A stretch of DNA of 64,000 bases from contig JAMYHL010000094.1 in the NCBI GenBank assembly GCA_025531455.1, forward strand, positions 62,001 through 126,000. The letters are read 5' to 3'. The notes beneath the pieces are model-generated. The model ran no database searches. It saw nothing but the letters and a program-made list of their open reading frames with translations, and was not told the DNA's origin. Every line of letters starts with the position of its first letter. Within the stretch, counting starts at the first letter, position 1. Shown one piece after another: positions 55,019 through 64,000 of the stretch. A program made the position numbers and the translations under genes. The DNA is from Apiotrichum sp. Y4204 (Eukaryota > Basidiomycota > Tremellomycetes > Trichosporonales > Trichosporonaceae).

Positions 55019-57933
55019 TTAACGCCTGCGCACCTCGCCGACTGTCGTCCAGCCATCAGCAGTGAGCGCCTGAGGCTTCTTGATCGGCGAGGTGGGTGGA
55101 AGTGTGGCCTTCTTCGGCGACGCAGATCCCGGGACGTGACGGGGGGCCTGAGGGCTCGGCGGGAGTCCGTTTGAAGAACGGCGACCGTTCGTCGATCCGC
55201 TCTTGGTCGGCGAACGGCTACCGCGCGACGAGCGGCGAGGCTCTTTCATGTCATATTTGCCTGTACGAATTTCGAGCCTTGATGACTCGTCCGTGCTCGA
55301 CATGCGGCGGGGTGCGCTTGCGCTAGGGCGGCGAGTCCACGAAGTGGTGGCCGTAGGCGACGGCAAACCCTCCCAGTCAATCCCAAGGACAGCCGAGTTG
55401 GGCATGCTGTTTGCAGTAGACGAGCGACGCACGACAGGGGAGCCCAGCGAGGGTGGTGTGGCGGCAGTCATCAGCGAAGTGCTGCTTCCAGTAGTGGTGC
55501 GCGACAACGCTGGAAGCTCGGTCGGTGAGTGGCGGTCCGGCGACGGCGGAAGCTCCAAAACCTTTGTGCTCGTGACCTCGTCGTCAAAGGCGAACGACGG
55601 CGGCTGGCGCTGGCAGTCAAGCCAGGTCTGCCGCGTGAGCACAATAGAGTGCGTAAAGTCGATCGGGATAAGAGTCGACGACTTTTTGGCTGCTTTGACT
55701 CTCCACTCGCCCTTGCCGCCGCGACCAATCCACCGGAGAACGCGAAAGTTCGGCATGCGGCGGAGGAACTTGCGGAGATCGCGAAGGTCGACGACTGCAG
55801 AGTCTGTCTCTGCTTCCGTCATCTTCTCCGCAAGGAAGGGTGGGAGAGAAACTTCTTCCTTGCTGTCCTTGCGCTTCTTCGCCTTCTTGGGTGCCGTCGT
55901 GTTGTACTGGGGTTCACTTGTGATGGAGAGCTCTGCAAGGTCCGGAATGTGGCCAAATGCATTGGACATTGAGATCTGTCGTCAGCAGTAAGATAGGCCA
56001 TTGGCTCACGATGTCAATGAACGGCGCCTTGACAGCTACCTGGAGCGTGACCAGACGGGGGCAGTTGGTCACCAGCCTCTCGAGCTGCGCCGGGTGCAAC
56101 TCGAACCAGTCAAGGCAGAGGTGTTCAAGGCCGCCGCCCTCGTCGCACAAGACGTCAAAGAGATCCTCCGGAATTCCGTCCGGGTCATGTGTCGAGTTGC
56201 GCTGCGGAACAGCAACAGATGCCGGCGGATACGGCAGGGCGGCAACTGGGTGCACCAGGCGACGAATACTAAACTTGTTGAGCTGCCGGAACGGCACTTC
56301 ATGGATCGATCCAAGATGGTCCAGCACCCATCTGAACGTCAGCCCTGACAATCCCCACGGCATACGAATGGTGAGAGCCCGTTTCTGAAATATCCACCTC
56401 GAGGCTCTTGAATGTCGGCGGCCAGACAGTGATCTGTCCCCATGGATTCTTGCCGAGGCGGCCTGACGTCAACAGTGCACCTTGTGGTACACTCACCCTC
56501 GACATCATTCAGGCGCAGACTCTCCAAAACGGAGCACTCTTCGATGAGCGTGCGGAGGCAGTCGGCGGTGAATTTCAGGCCCGAGGTGCCAATACAGAGG
56601 TGGCGCAGACTGCGGAGCGCGCCAAAGGCGCCGATCGACTCGCACAGTCGCGTGTCGAGGAAGTGTGTGCTCAGCGTCAGGGTGTGCAGTCGGGGCTGGT
56701 GAGCAAATTCGAGCTGTGAGAGTATCTGAAGGTGGGTGCCAACGGAACGTGCCTGAGGAGGTTAGACAATGTTGCAACCTGGATTAACGTACGCCTGCGC
56801 CACTGAGACCTTCCAGGCGGAGCTCCTCCAGGTCTTCCCATGCGATACCGAGCGCCTGGCCACCGAGACCTATTGCCCGCGGGCGGCCGTTATCACTGCC
56901 CTCGGCTTCTTCTCCCAATGGTTCCAGATCGAACCCAGGTGGGATCGCGAGCTGAGGGTCGATGGTGATACGTGGGTATGCCGGAACGCCGTCGACTTGG
57001 CCGGGATGTATCGGAGTGTTCGAGAGGGCGAGTTTACGAAGCTTTGTGAGCCCCGCAATGGACTATTGATCGTCAATAAGCACCCTTGATGACGCTTTGC
57101 GGCCCGGCGCCGACCCACCTTCCACATGGAGCCACCGACGCCAAAGCCCGTCTCCCACACGAGCTCCTCCAGTCCTGGAAGCTGATCAATGAGGCTCGAT
57201 GCAAACTCCCACATCTCGATGCGGTCGATCGTTCGCGAAACCTCGTTGACACTGTCAGGGGTATGCTTTGGACAGGGGTGCGCAAAGCGGAGGACGCGGA
57301 CATATGCAGCGTTGGCTGGATACCTGTGATGGTCAGACGCCATTGCGCGGGGCAGGTCGAACACACCTCAGAACGGAGAGGAGTTTGGGTTTCTGGGCCC
57401 GCGCCGGGCAGCACGTCGGAGCCTCTTCGATAGCCTCGTGCATAGACTCGTGGCCCATTGTACCGGCAATGGGGATCTCCACTTCAAGCGCGCGGTACAG
57501 ATGACTACATGCCGCAGTGTACATGTCCGAGTTCCCGCTGAACAGACAGGACGGAAGCGCGGCTGGGTCGGCGGCGAAGACATGGGGGAGGACTTCTGTT
57601 GGGCGTCAGAGCATAATAACGACAATAATTGCGGGGTAGCAGAGTGGGGGCGGGACCAGGGTCAGCGTCAGCGTCCGTGCGAGCCGCAAGAGATCAGAAC
57701 GAGGGGCGGTGAGTGGCAACCCGACATCCAACAAAAGAAGGGAAGACGCACACGGCCACACGGAGGCCCGTCTCCGCTCCGTTTATGCAGCGGTCGTGCT
57801 CACGATCCCAACACTTGTGCACAATAAGAGCTCTCAGAAACGTACCTAGCAACCGTGATAGAGGCTTGGCCTCCTGGCAGGGGCTCGACCGCCCACTGTC
57901 GCCTTCGGGGGCGGAGCTCGGTTGCAACACCAT
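55019..57933 (-). CDS. F-box/leucine-rich-repeat-like protein
   Basis: My model has eight exons: 57933-57846, 57595-57367, 57323-57119, 57062-56793, 56752-56497, 56462-56428, 56384-56010 and 55975-55019, about 804 residues. The N terminus has an F-box-like segment (EVLPHVFAADPAALPSCLFS then AACSHLYRALEVEIP). The middle has LRR-type runs: VRVLRFAHPCPKHTP, LIDQLPGLEELVWETGFG, GLTKLRKLALSNTPI, LEELRLEGLSG, LHTLTLSTHFLDTRL and LESLRLNDVEG. The last exon encodes an unrelated disordered tail (SGSTNGRRSSNGLPPSPQAP) rich in Ser, Pro and Arg. Such proteins usually choose substrates for SCF ubiquitin ligases. The splice at 56385-56427 uses a poor donor, GTCTGG, and two readings remain possible there; the other introns look normal. 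Substrate unknown. Confidence 0.7.
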
Positions 57934-59620
57934 TTGGTTGTTCTCCGAGACGCAGTTTCGGTGTCAAGAGGACAGCTGGAATCGACGAGAGTCAGTCGAC
58001 GGGGAAGGCGGAGTTGGAATGGAGAGAAGGGGTGTGGAATGTGGAATGGGTCGATTGGGAGGAAGGTGGGATCGAGAGGTGTTGAGGAGAGTGACGATGA
58101 GGTGTGAGGATAGTGTCTGAGGCGAACGAGAATGTTGAGAAAGGACAAAGTGATGGTGAGGAGGCAAGAGGTAGCGCCGAGGACAAGGGGGGGCGCCAGC
58201 TGAGGAAAGGGATAAAGTGGGGGATGGGTTAACAAAGAGTGACTTGTCGAGCACACACTGCGACCACGCCCACTGCGACCACGCCCCTCCTGGTCGGACA
58301 GTCACTTGAGTCACGTCCTGTCCGCTCCGCGCGTGCGAGCGGAGGTTTAACTTGCTGCAACTCGAAGCCTGTCGTGTGTGTGCAGCGGACGTGTGATCGA
58401 ACTGACAACCTACAACGAGCGAAGTGAGTCGACGTGCACAGGGTTGGAAGGTGGTACGGGTCCGAGTTCCGTGCATTGCCGCGTACTTCGCGATCATGGC
58501 GGCGACCCTCGCGGTGCCATGCACTACCATTCAAGTGCCGATGCTACCGTTTCTGCACTGCTCGCTCTCGTATCCTCCTCGCGGCTCATGCCCACCCAAG
58601 CGGTCGTTGCCTACCGACATTTTCCCCCTGTCCATCCGGAGCCGAAGGGCTCAGACCTCCAACCCCGATGTACATCGGCTCCGGCCCAGGGTCTCACAGT
58701 GCTGCAGCTGGTAGCAAGAGCGGATGTCATGGGAGCATGTGAGCAGAGAATGGTGGCAACAGCGCGTCGCCTGACTGTGCGCAGCACGCAGCGCGCACAG
58801 ACCACGATAGGCCACGATCCTCTGTTGCTCACATCGCTCAATCTCCCACCTTCTCACATCTCAGCCTACGCCATCGCTTGAACGAGAGCAAGGTCTAGCC
58901 AGGCCGATCATATCAGGTGGACCAGAGCAGAGCAGTTCCCCTCGCTTTCCCAGATGCCATTAAGCCTGAAAGCAGTGAGAACCACCGCACCCGTAGCCCC
59001 GGTGCTCTGTGCGGCGCCGAGCAAGCACGTGATGACGAGCACGCTCCATGTCTGCTGACCCTGGGCAAGGTGGAGCTCGGCGCGCTTCTTGTCGTTTACA
59101 GCGCACCTGGTGTAGTATGGGCAGGAGGATCGCAGTGTACCATCACCGCCGAGCGCCGAGCATGCCGAGCGTGGAGCTTTGGTGTCCTCGTGACAGATGG
59201 TCGATGAGACACACACTCACAACAACAAAAGTGGCGGCAACAGGAGGCCAGTGGTCGTCACAAGTGGAGGTGGAGGTGGCAGTTATCGGAGATTGAGAGA
59301 TACTCCGTGACAGATGAGGAATGAGTGGCTTTGCCACACACTCGATGCTGCCTGACTGAACCAGGATGAAGAAAGGATATAAGAGTATAAAAATCGTACA
59401 AGAGACGCCAGACAAGGACATCGCACACGCGCAAGCAGAACGAGACATGTCTGCCAGAATCGAGAGAGTCGTGGCCGCATGGGCTGGTTGCCGACTTCTT
59501 TTGCATTTTGAATGTTGCGGACCAGAGCCAGACCTATGTCAGCAGAAGACAATCAGCTATTCGGCAGCATGAAAGAACTGCATCATTAAGGATCGACGGA
59601 ATGGCGGCGAATGCGAACCT

Positions 59621-59980
59621 TCATTCTGCTTTCAGTCCGTTCCCATTCCGTCGAGCATGGATGAGGCTGATTGCAATTCCGACAGCGAGATACCACGGAA
59701 AAACGATACGCAACTCAACTAACTCGAAAGTGACTCCCAGAGCTCGGTCAGGCTTCAGATACCGGGCCCACAGGGACAATTTGATGTTCTCGCTCTCAAG
59801 ATCGCATCTCTGCCGAAGACATTGTAACCAATTTGGAAAGGGAATGTCAAGAGCTGCAGAATACGGCTTTGTAGTGCGGTATAGATGTGGGTTACGGGTT
59901 TCTGTGAAGTCTATTCTCACCGCCGGCGAGTTGACTCTGGTCGCAAAGAGGTAACCGGTGGCGAAGACTATATCGTCGGG
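59621..59980 (-). pseudogene. Possible C-terminal relic of a flavin monooxygenase
   Basis: Reading leftwards the frame gives PDDIVFATGYLFATRVNS, then NPHLYRTTKPYS, then ALGVTFELVELRIVFPWYLA and VGIAISLIHARRNG before a TGA at 59621. The FATGY motif, a Leu-Tyr block some 25 residues later and an LRIVPFP-like block are found in that order near the C terminus of FMO-type and N-hydroxylating monooxygenases. No upstream FAD- or NADPH-binding glycine motif is visible within 1 kb, so the gene, if it was one, has lost its N-terminal half. Chance similarity cannot be excluded. Confidence 0.35.
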
Positions 59981-61514
59981 GGCCGAACAATAACAGTTCC
60001 CATCTTGCCATCGCTCACCTCCGACGACTGAAGCCTGCGTGTCCCTATCTTATCACATACTCACGAGCCCAAGCTTAACCCTGAGCTATCCGGCAACTAG
60101 TGTATGATTCACACGCCTGTTGCCCACATATCACCGATGGAAATATCCAGAACAGCCGCTGACCGCGCGCGGGGTCCTCCAGGATAGCCAGGATCGACAT
60201 AAGTCGTTGTTGGTCAGCTGAAGACACGCTCAGGTGACAAACCCTCCGGTACACTCCGTCACAGAATGAGGAATGTGCGAGAATCTGCTGGGCTGGAGCT
60301 AGTACCAGCGATGCCCACCTGTCGGTGACCCTCAATCCCAGACCCACTGTTTCCTCGATAAGAGTATCCACGATGCGCAGCATGCACTTGCGATCTTGAA
60401 CATACCGGGGCCACATATGACGTCGCACCAGCACAACCAGAGCTCAGATCAGCATCGATGACTACATTCCTCACACTGCGATTGTGCAGTGGACTTTAGT
60501 CGGAAAAAGGCACCACCCTGGCTCGAGACAAAGCAGCTGGCAATTGGCCGGTTGAACCAAATCGCACCACCATCCAGCCGGCACCCGTGACTACAAAACT
60601 ATGACATGATAGTCACCTGAACGCCTATTTCCGGCCGGCCGCCCAGCCCAAGCCCGGCGGCTGAGGGGCGATGGCTTGATCATGCCTGACCCACCTGATC
60701 GCGTACCCTGGCAGAGGCTTTCGAGGCTGCTGACTGTGCAATCAGGTTTTAGGCCGGCTTTCGCGACTTTGCCCCAGACCCAAATCCTTCCACTTCGGCG
60801 GGTTTTCTATTATGGTTGATTTGCCGTCAGAGGTACCACGGCCCCATCCGTAGAGATGGCCCACATTACAACTCTGTGCATGTGGGGAGGCTTGGCGCAA
60901 CCGAAGGAGAAAATTCCTCCTCCTGCACTCCCTCTGCCGTAAGGCCCGCCGTGCCGATGCCGCGCTCCGGCACCTTGTATGACTCCCACCCCTTGGGCTC
61001 CTGGATCGGGCAACCCGTCATGCTGTTTTGATCCAGCTCATGGTTTGGTGGCTGACTTGTGTGTTGGAGCCTATACCGCCTTGGTCAGAGGCACAGGAGC
61101 ATTGCGGGCGGCCCAGCTGCGAGACCGCGCCAGGGGTAGTGGGACCGCCGGCCAGTGACGGCGAGACGGACCTCGGGCATCTGGGTCGGTGGTTTTAGCA
61201 CCTCTTCTCGGCGCCCGCTCCACACATGGCCTCTCGGCGCCCGTCATCCAGAAAAAAAATGTACCGGAGTAGTGCGGTGATGGCAATGCAATAAATATAA
61301 CCACTGCTCGCAACGCCGAGACCAAGTCTTACTCGATAAACATACACAAGAACTTGCTCGCCACCGGCCTGGCTACGACCTCGACCTTCTTCATCATATC
61401 TCACAACTTGTTTTAACTGCCGTCACTCCTTGCGTTTATTTGCGTTGTCGCCCATCGCCCACTTAGCCTAATCTCACCCCTCCCGCCTTTCCCCCCACTC
61501 CCCGCCCCACAGTG

Positions 61515-61603
61515 GTAAGTACCTTGCGGATCGCCTGACTGGCTGGAGCCGAGGCCGGCAAATCTGCATTGCCTGGCTTTGATACAAATACCTGACACTC
61601 CAG
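61515..61603 (+). other. Likely 5'-UTR intron of the MFS gene
   Basis: GTAAGT at 61515-61520, a CCTGACAC branch-like stretch and CTCCAG at 61598-61603 define an 89-nt intron whose acceptor AG directly abuts the start codon ATG at 61604. Confidence 0.6.
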
Positions 61604-63618
61604 ATGGCCGCAACACAACACAACAGCGTATCCTCCGAAACCGTCGTTGCCACTCCGGCCGATAAGAAGCACGAGAAGCGCGTTTCTGCCGCCCCCAATG
61701 TGAGTGCAGTCGCAAGTGTACAATGGGGGCAATGGGGACCCACTGCCCACCCACCTGCGTGCTATCTTCATCCCAAATGACATCTACTGACCGTGCACAG
61801 ATGGCGTCCACTGCCGAAGAGCCCAAGGCGCCCACCGCCTACCCGACCGTCGATGCGGAGACCTGCCGGAAGTTGACGCTCAAGAAGCGTCCGTGGCGCC
61901 CCTACAGCACACCGTTCGAGACCATCGTCTCCGCCCCTTACAAGGGCAGCGGTACCGAGGAGGACCCGTATCTCATTGACTGGCTCGGAAACGACCCGGA
62001 GGACCCGCAGCGCTGGCCGCAGATGATCAAGTGGGGCCAGATCTTCATCACCTCGCTTGCCACCCTCGCCGTTGCGCTCTCGTCGTCTGCCTACACTGGC
62101 GGTATTGTTGAGATGTTGCGCGAGTTTGGTGGATCAACCCTGTTCTGGACTGGCGGTGTCTCGCTTTTCGTCCTCGGTTTCGCCTTTGGTCCCCTCTTCT
62201 GGGCTCCTGCCTCGGAGGTCTATGGCCGTCGTCTGATTTACATCGTCTCGTACATGTTCCTCACCCTCTGGCAGGGTGTCACTATTGCCTCGCCGAACCG
62301 TGGCTCCATCCTCGTGTTCCGTGGAATGGCCGGTCTCTTTGGCTCCTCGCCGCTCGCCAACGCCGGTGGTACCGTTGCCGATATCCTCGATGCCACCCAG
62401 ATGGGTCTCGGTATGGCTCTGTTCTCCGTCGCCCCCTTCCTCGGTCCCGCCCTCGGCCCCATCACTGGTGGTTTCCTCGGTGACGCTGCAGGATGGCGCT
62501 GGGTCATGGGCTTCCTCACCATCTTTTGTGGCTGCATTCTCGTCCTGATCATCCTCTTCTCCGCCGAGACCTACGCCCCACTCCTCCTCCGCCAGCGTGC
62601 CACCCGCCTCTCCAAGGCTACCGGCAAGGTTTACCGCTACCGCGCCGACGCCGCCAAGAAGTTCAACCCCATTGTGCTTTTCAAGGCCTCGCTCATCCGC
62701 CCTTGGAAGTTCCTCTTCCTCGAGCCCATCGTCATCATCCTCTCCCTCTACGTTGCCATCATCTACGGTATTCTCTACCTCAACTTTGCCGCCTACCCCA
62801 TTGTTTTCACCCAGGGCCGCGGCTGGTCAGTCGGTATCGGCGGTCTTGCCTTCCTTGGTATCATGGTCGGTGCCCTCATGTCCGTCGTTGTTACCATCTT
62901 CTTCACCAACCCCCGCTACATCAAGACCATCAAGGCCAGAGGCTACCCGCTTCCTGAGGACCGTCTCCCCCCGGCCATGTGGGGTGGTGTTGTCATTGTG
63001 ATCGGTCTTGCCGGCTTCGCCGCCACCGACGGCCCGAACGTCCACTGGATTGCCCCCATCATCTTCGGTATTCCCTTCGGTATGGGCATGGTCGTCCTCT
63101 TCCTCTCCACCATGGGCTACCTCGTCGACGTCTACACCGTGTACGCCGCCTCGGTCCTCGCCGCCAACTCGGTTCTCCGTTCTCTCTTCGGTGCCGCCTT
63201 CCCCCTCTTCACCAAGCCGATGTACGAAAAGCTCGGTATCCACTGGGCCGCCGCTCTTCCCGGTTTCCTCGCCTTTGCCTGCCTGCCCTTCCCCTTCCTC
63301 TTCTACAAGTACGGCGCCAGGATCCGTGCCAAGTGCAAGTACGCTGCCGAGGCCGCTGCGATGTTCGCCCAGATCATGGCTGCCCGCAAGGCCGCGATGG
63401 CGTCGGCAACTGGCGACGCGGAGAAGGACGCGGGCATGGAGCCGATCGAGCGCGTCCGCTCGATCGAGGAGGAGGACCCCGCCCTCGGCTCCCCCGAGGT
63501 GTACACCCTCGAGCGCACCATGTCGATGGAGGAGGAGATCCACTCGCCCCGCAGCATCCCCACGCCGCTCAGCAGGACGACCTCGCCTGCCATCTCGACC
63601 GGCAGCCGTCGCGCATAA
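61604..63618 (+). CDS. MFS drug:H+ antiporter, DHA1 type
   Basis: Plasma-membrane exporters of this family pump drugs, polyamines or other small molecules out in exchange for protons; the substrate is not readable. Exons 61604-61699 and 61801-63618 give 637 residues. The cytosolic N terminus ends with YLIDWLGNDPEDPQRWP, the DPxNP-like lead-in of fungal DHA1 proteins. Twelve membrane helices follow. The loop after helix 2 is PASEVYGRRLIYI (motif A). Helix 5 has GPALGPITGGFLGDAAGWRW, the antiporter motif C. The central loop is about 60 residues (RQRATRLSKATGKVYRYRAD). The C-terminal 90 residues are charged and Ser-rich (RSIEEEDPALGSPEVYTLER). Codon use is strongly C-ending, unlike the spacer beside it, suggesting good expression. 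A start at 61801 would also give an intact transporter. Confidence 0.92.
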
Positions 63619-64000
63619 TTGCCGATTCGCACTTTACGTCGGTAGTCCTACTCGTGTGCGCTGTGTTGGCACACATAGACCTATACTTAGATTATAATGT
63701 AATCACATACTCGCACTCCACGTTGCATTCTAAACGTAGCACATCGCTAGGGCGGACTGCTGCTCAATGTGTCAGGAGAGCTTGGCATGAACCGGAACTA
63801 TGGATGTCCCTTCAAACTCAAGGCTCGATAGTCATGGCGGCCGATGCCGTCGGTCGGCTGTGCCTTTCCTCGATACGCGCTGATAACCGATCATACCGCG
63901 ATATCCGTTTGCAGGTGACTAACGACGGTTGTTCGCCCGGCCTGCCAAAACACGCTCTGTGCAATGCAATGCATGTCTACAGGGCGACAACGATTGTCCC
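63619..64000. other. 3' flank of the MFS gene
   Basis: No coding sequence is supported. An AT-rich block (CTTAGATTATAATGTAATCA, about 63686-63705) is a plausible polyadenylation zone. The window ends before another gene is recognised. Confidence 0.45.

Larger units (their letters stand above)
57934..61603. other. Gene-poor 3.7 kb region
   Basis: No intact gene is supported. It begins with the promoter of the F-box/LRR gene and ends with the leader of the transporter gene. A possible monooxygenase relic at 59621-59980 is listed separately. A minus-strand frame at 60075-60434 is open for 119 codons but its translation matches nothing I know. The remainder is mixed-composition intergenic sequence. 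Confidence 0.45.

Noticed and set aside
1..64000. Transposons, CRISPR arrays and prokaryotic-type operons
   Set aside because: No transposase, integrase or reverse-transcriptase motif, no terminal repeats flanking coding sequence and no regularly spaced direct repeats were found. The short introns and protein families are eukaryotic.

Overview
The window is a gene-dense piece of a yeast chromosome. The protein families are fungal (PEX1, a YVC1-type vacuolar channel, BRR2, NOC4, SET3, POT1). The DNA is GC-rich, and about 68 inferred introns mostly measure 32-50 nt, with GTRNGY-like donors, CTGAC-like branch points and AG acceptors. The allantoicase gene carries two C-terminal ureidoglycolate lyase units, the DAL2,3,3 arrangement described in Cryptococcus. 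Together with the compact introns and an F-box-like orphan family, this suggests a tremellomycete basidiomycete, perhaps Trichosporonales. That placement is inference; no marker here fixes the species. Exon structures were built by hand from splice signals and checked by summing exon lengths to a multiple of three.

Layout. 0.4-9.5 kb, plus strand: PEX1 (peroxisomal AAA ATPase), a YVC1-like vacuolar cation channel and an unrecognised 562-residue protein. 10-11.4 kb, minus: NAD-dependent formate dehydrogenase. 13.8-15.1 kb, plus: a Gfo/Idh/MocA oxidoreductase. 16.8-19.5 kb, plus: the allantoicase/ureidoglycolate lyase fusion. 19.6-22.5 kb, minus: GPI3/PIG-A and the SLC1 acyltransferase, head to tail. 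23.5-27.2 kb, plus: V-ATPase subunit a and a small F-box-like protein. 27.3-29.2 kb, minus: NOC4. 29.6-35.3 kb, plus: a UBE2G1-type E2 and a very long POT1. 36.1-41.2 kb, minus: a SET3-type PHD/SET protein. 43.6-50.2 kb, plus: BRR2. 50.2-53.1 kb: a gene-poor stretch with a degenerate tandem repeat and decayed coding sequence. 53.1-57.9 kb, minus: a small Gln/Gly-rich protein and an F-box/LRR-like protein. 57.9-61.6 kb: gene-poor, with a possible flavin monooxygenase relic. 61.6-63.6 kb, plus: an MFS drug:proton antiporter.

The genes do not form one pathway. They are mostly housekeeping (peroxisome import, vacuole acidification and ion release, GPI anchors, phospholipids, ribosome assembly, splicing, telomere capping, ER-linked ubiquitylation) plus nutrient use (purine-ring nitrogen, formate). 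No mobile element with a recognisable transposase, no tRNA or rRNA gene and no CRISPR array was seen. The points most worth following are the roughly 650-residue N-terminal extension of POT1, the degenerate first lyase unit in the DAL fusion, a nine-copy CTTTCATATC cluster upstream of that gene, and the 50.5-50.8 kb tandem repeat.
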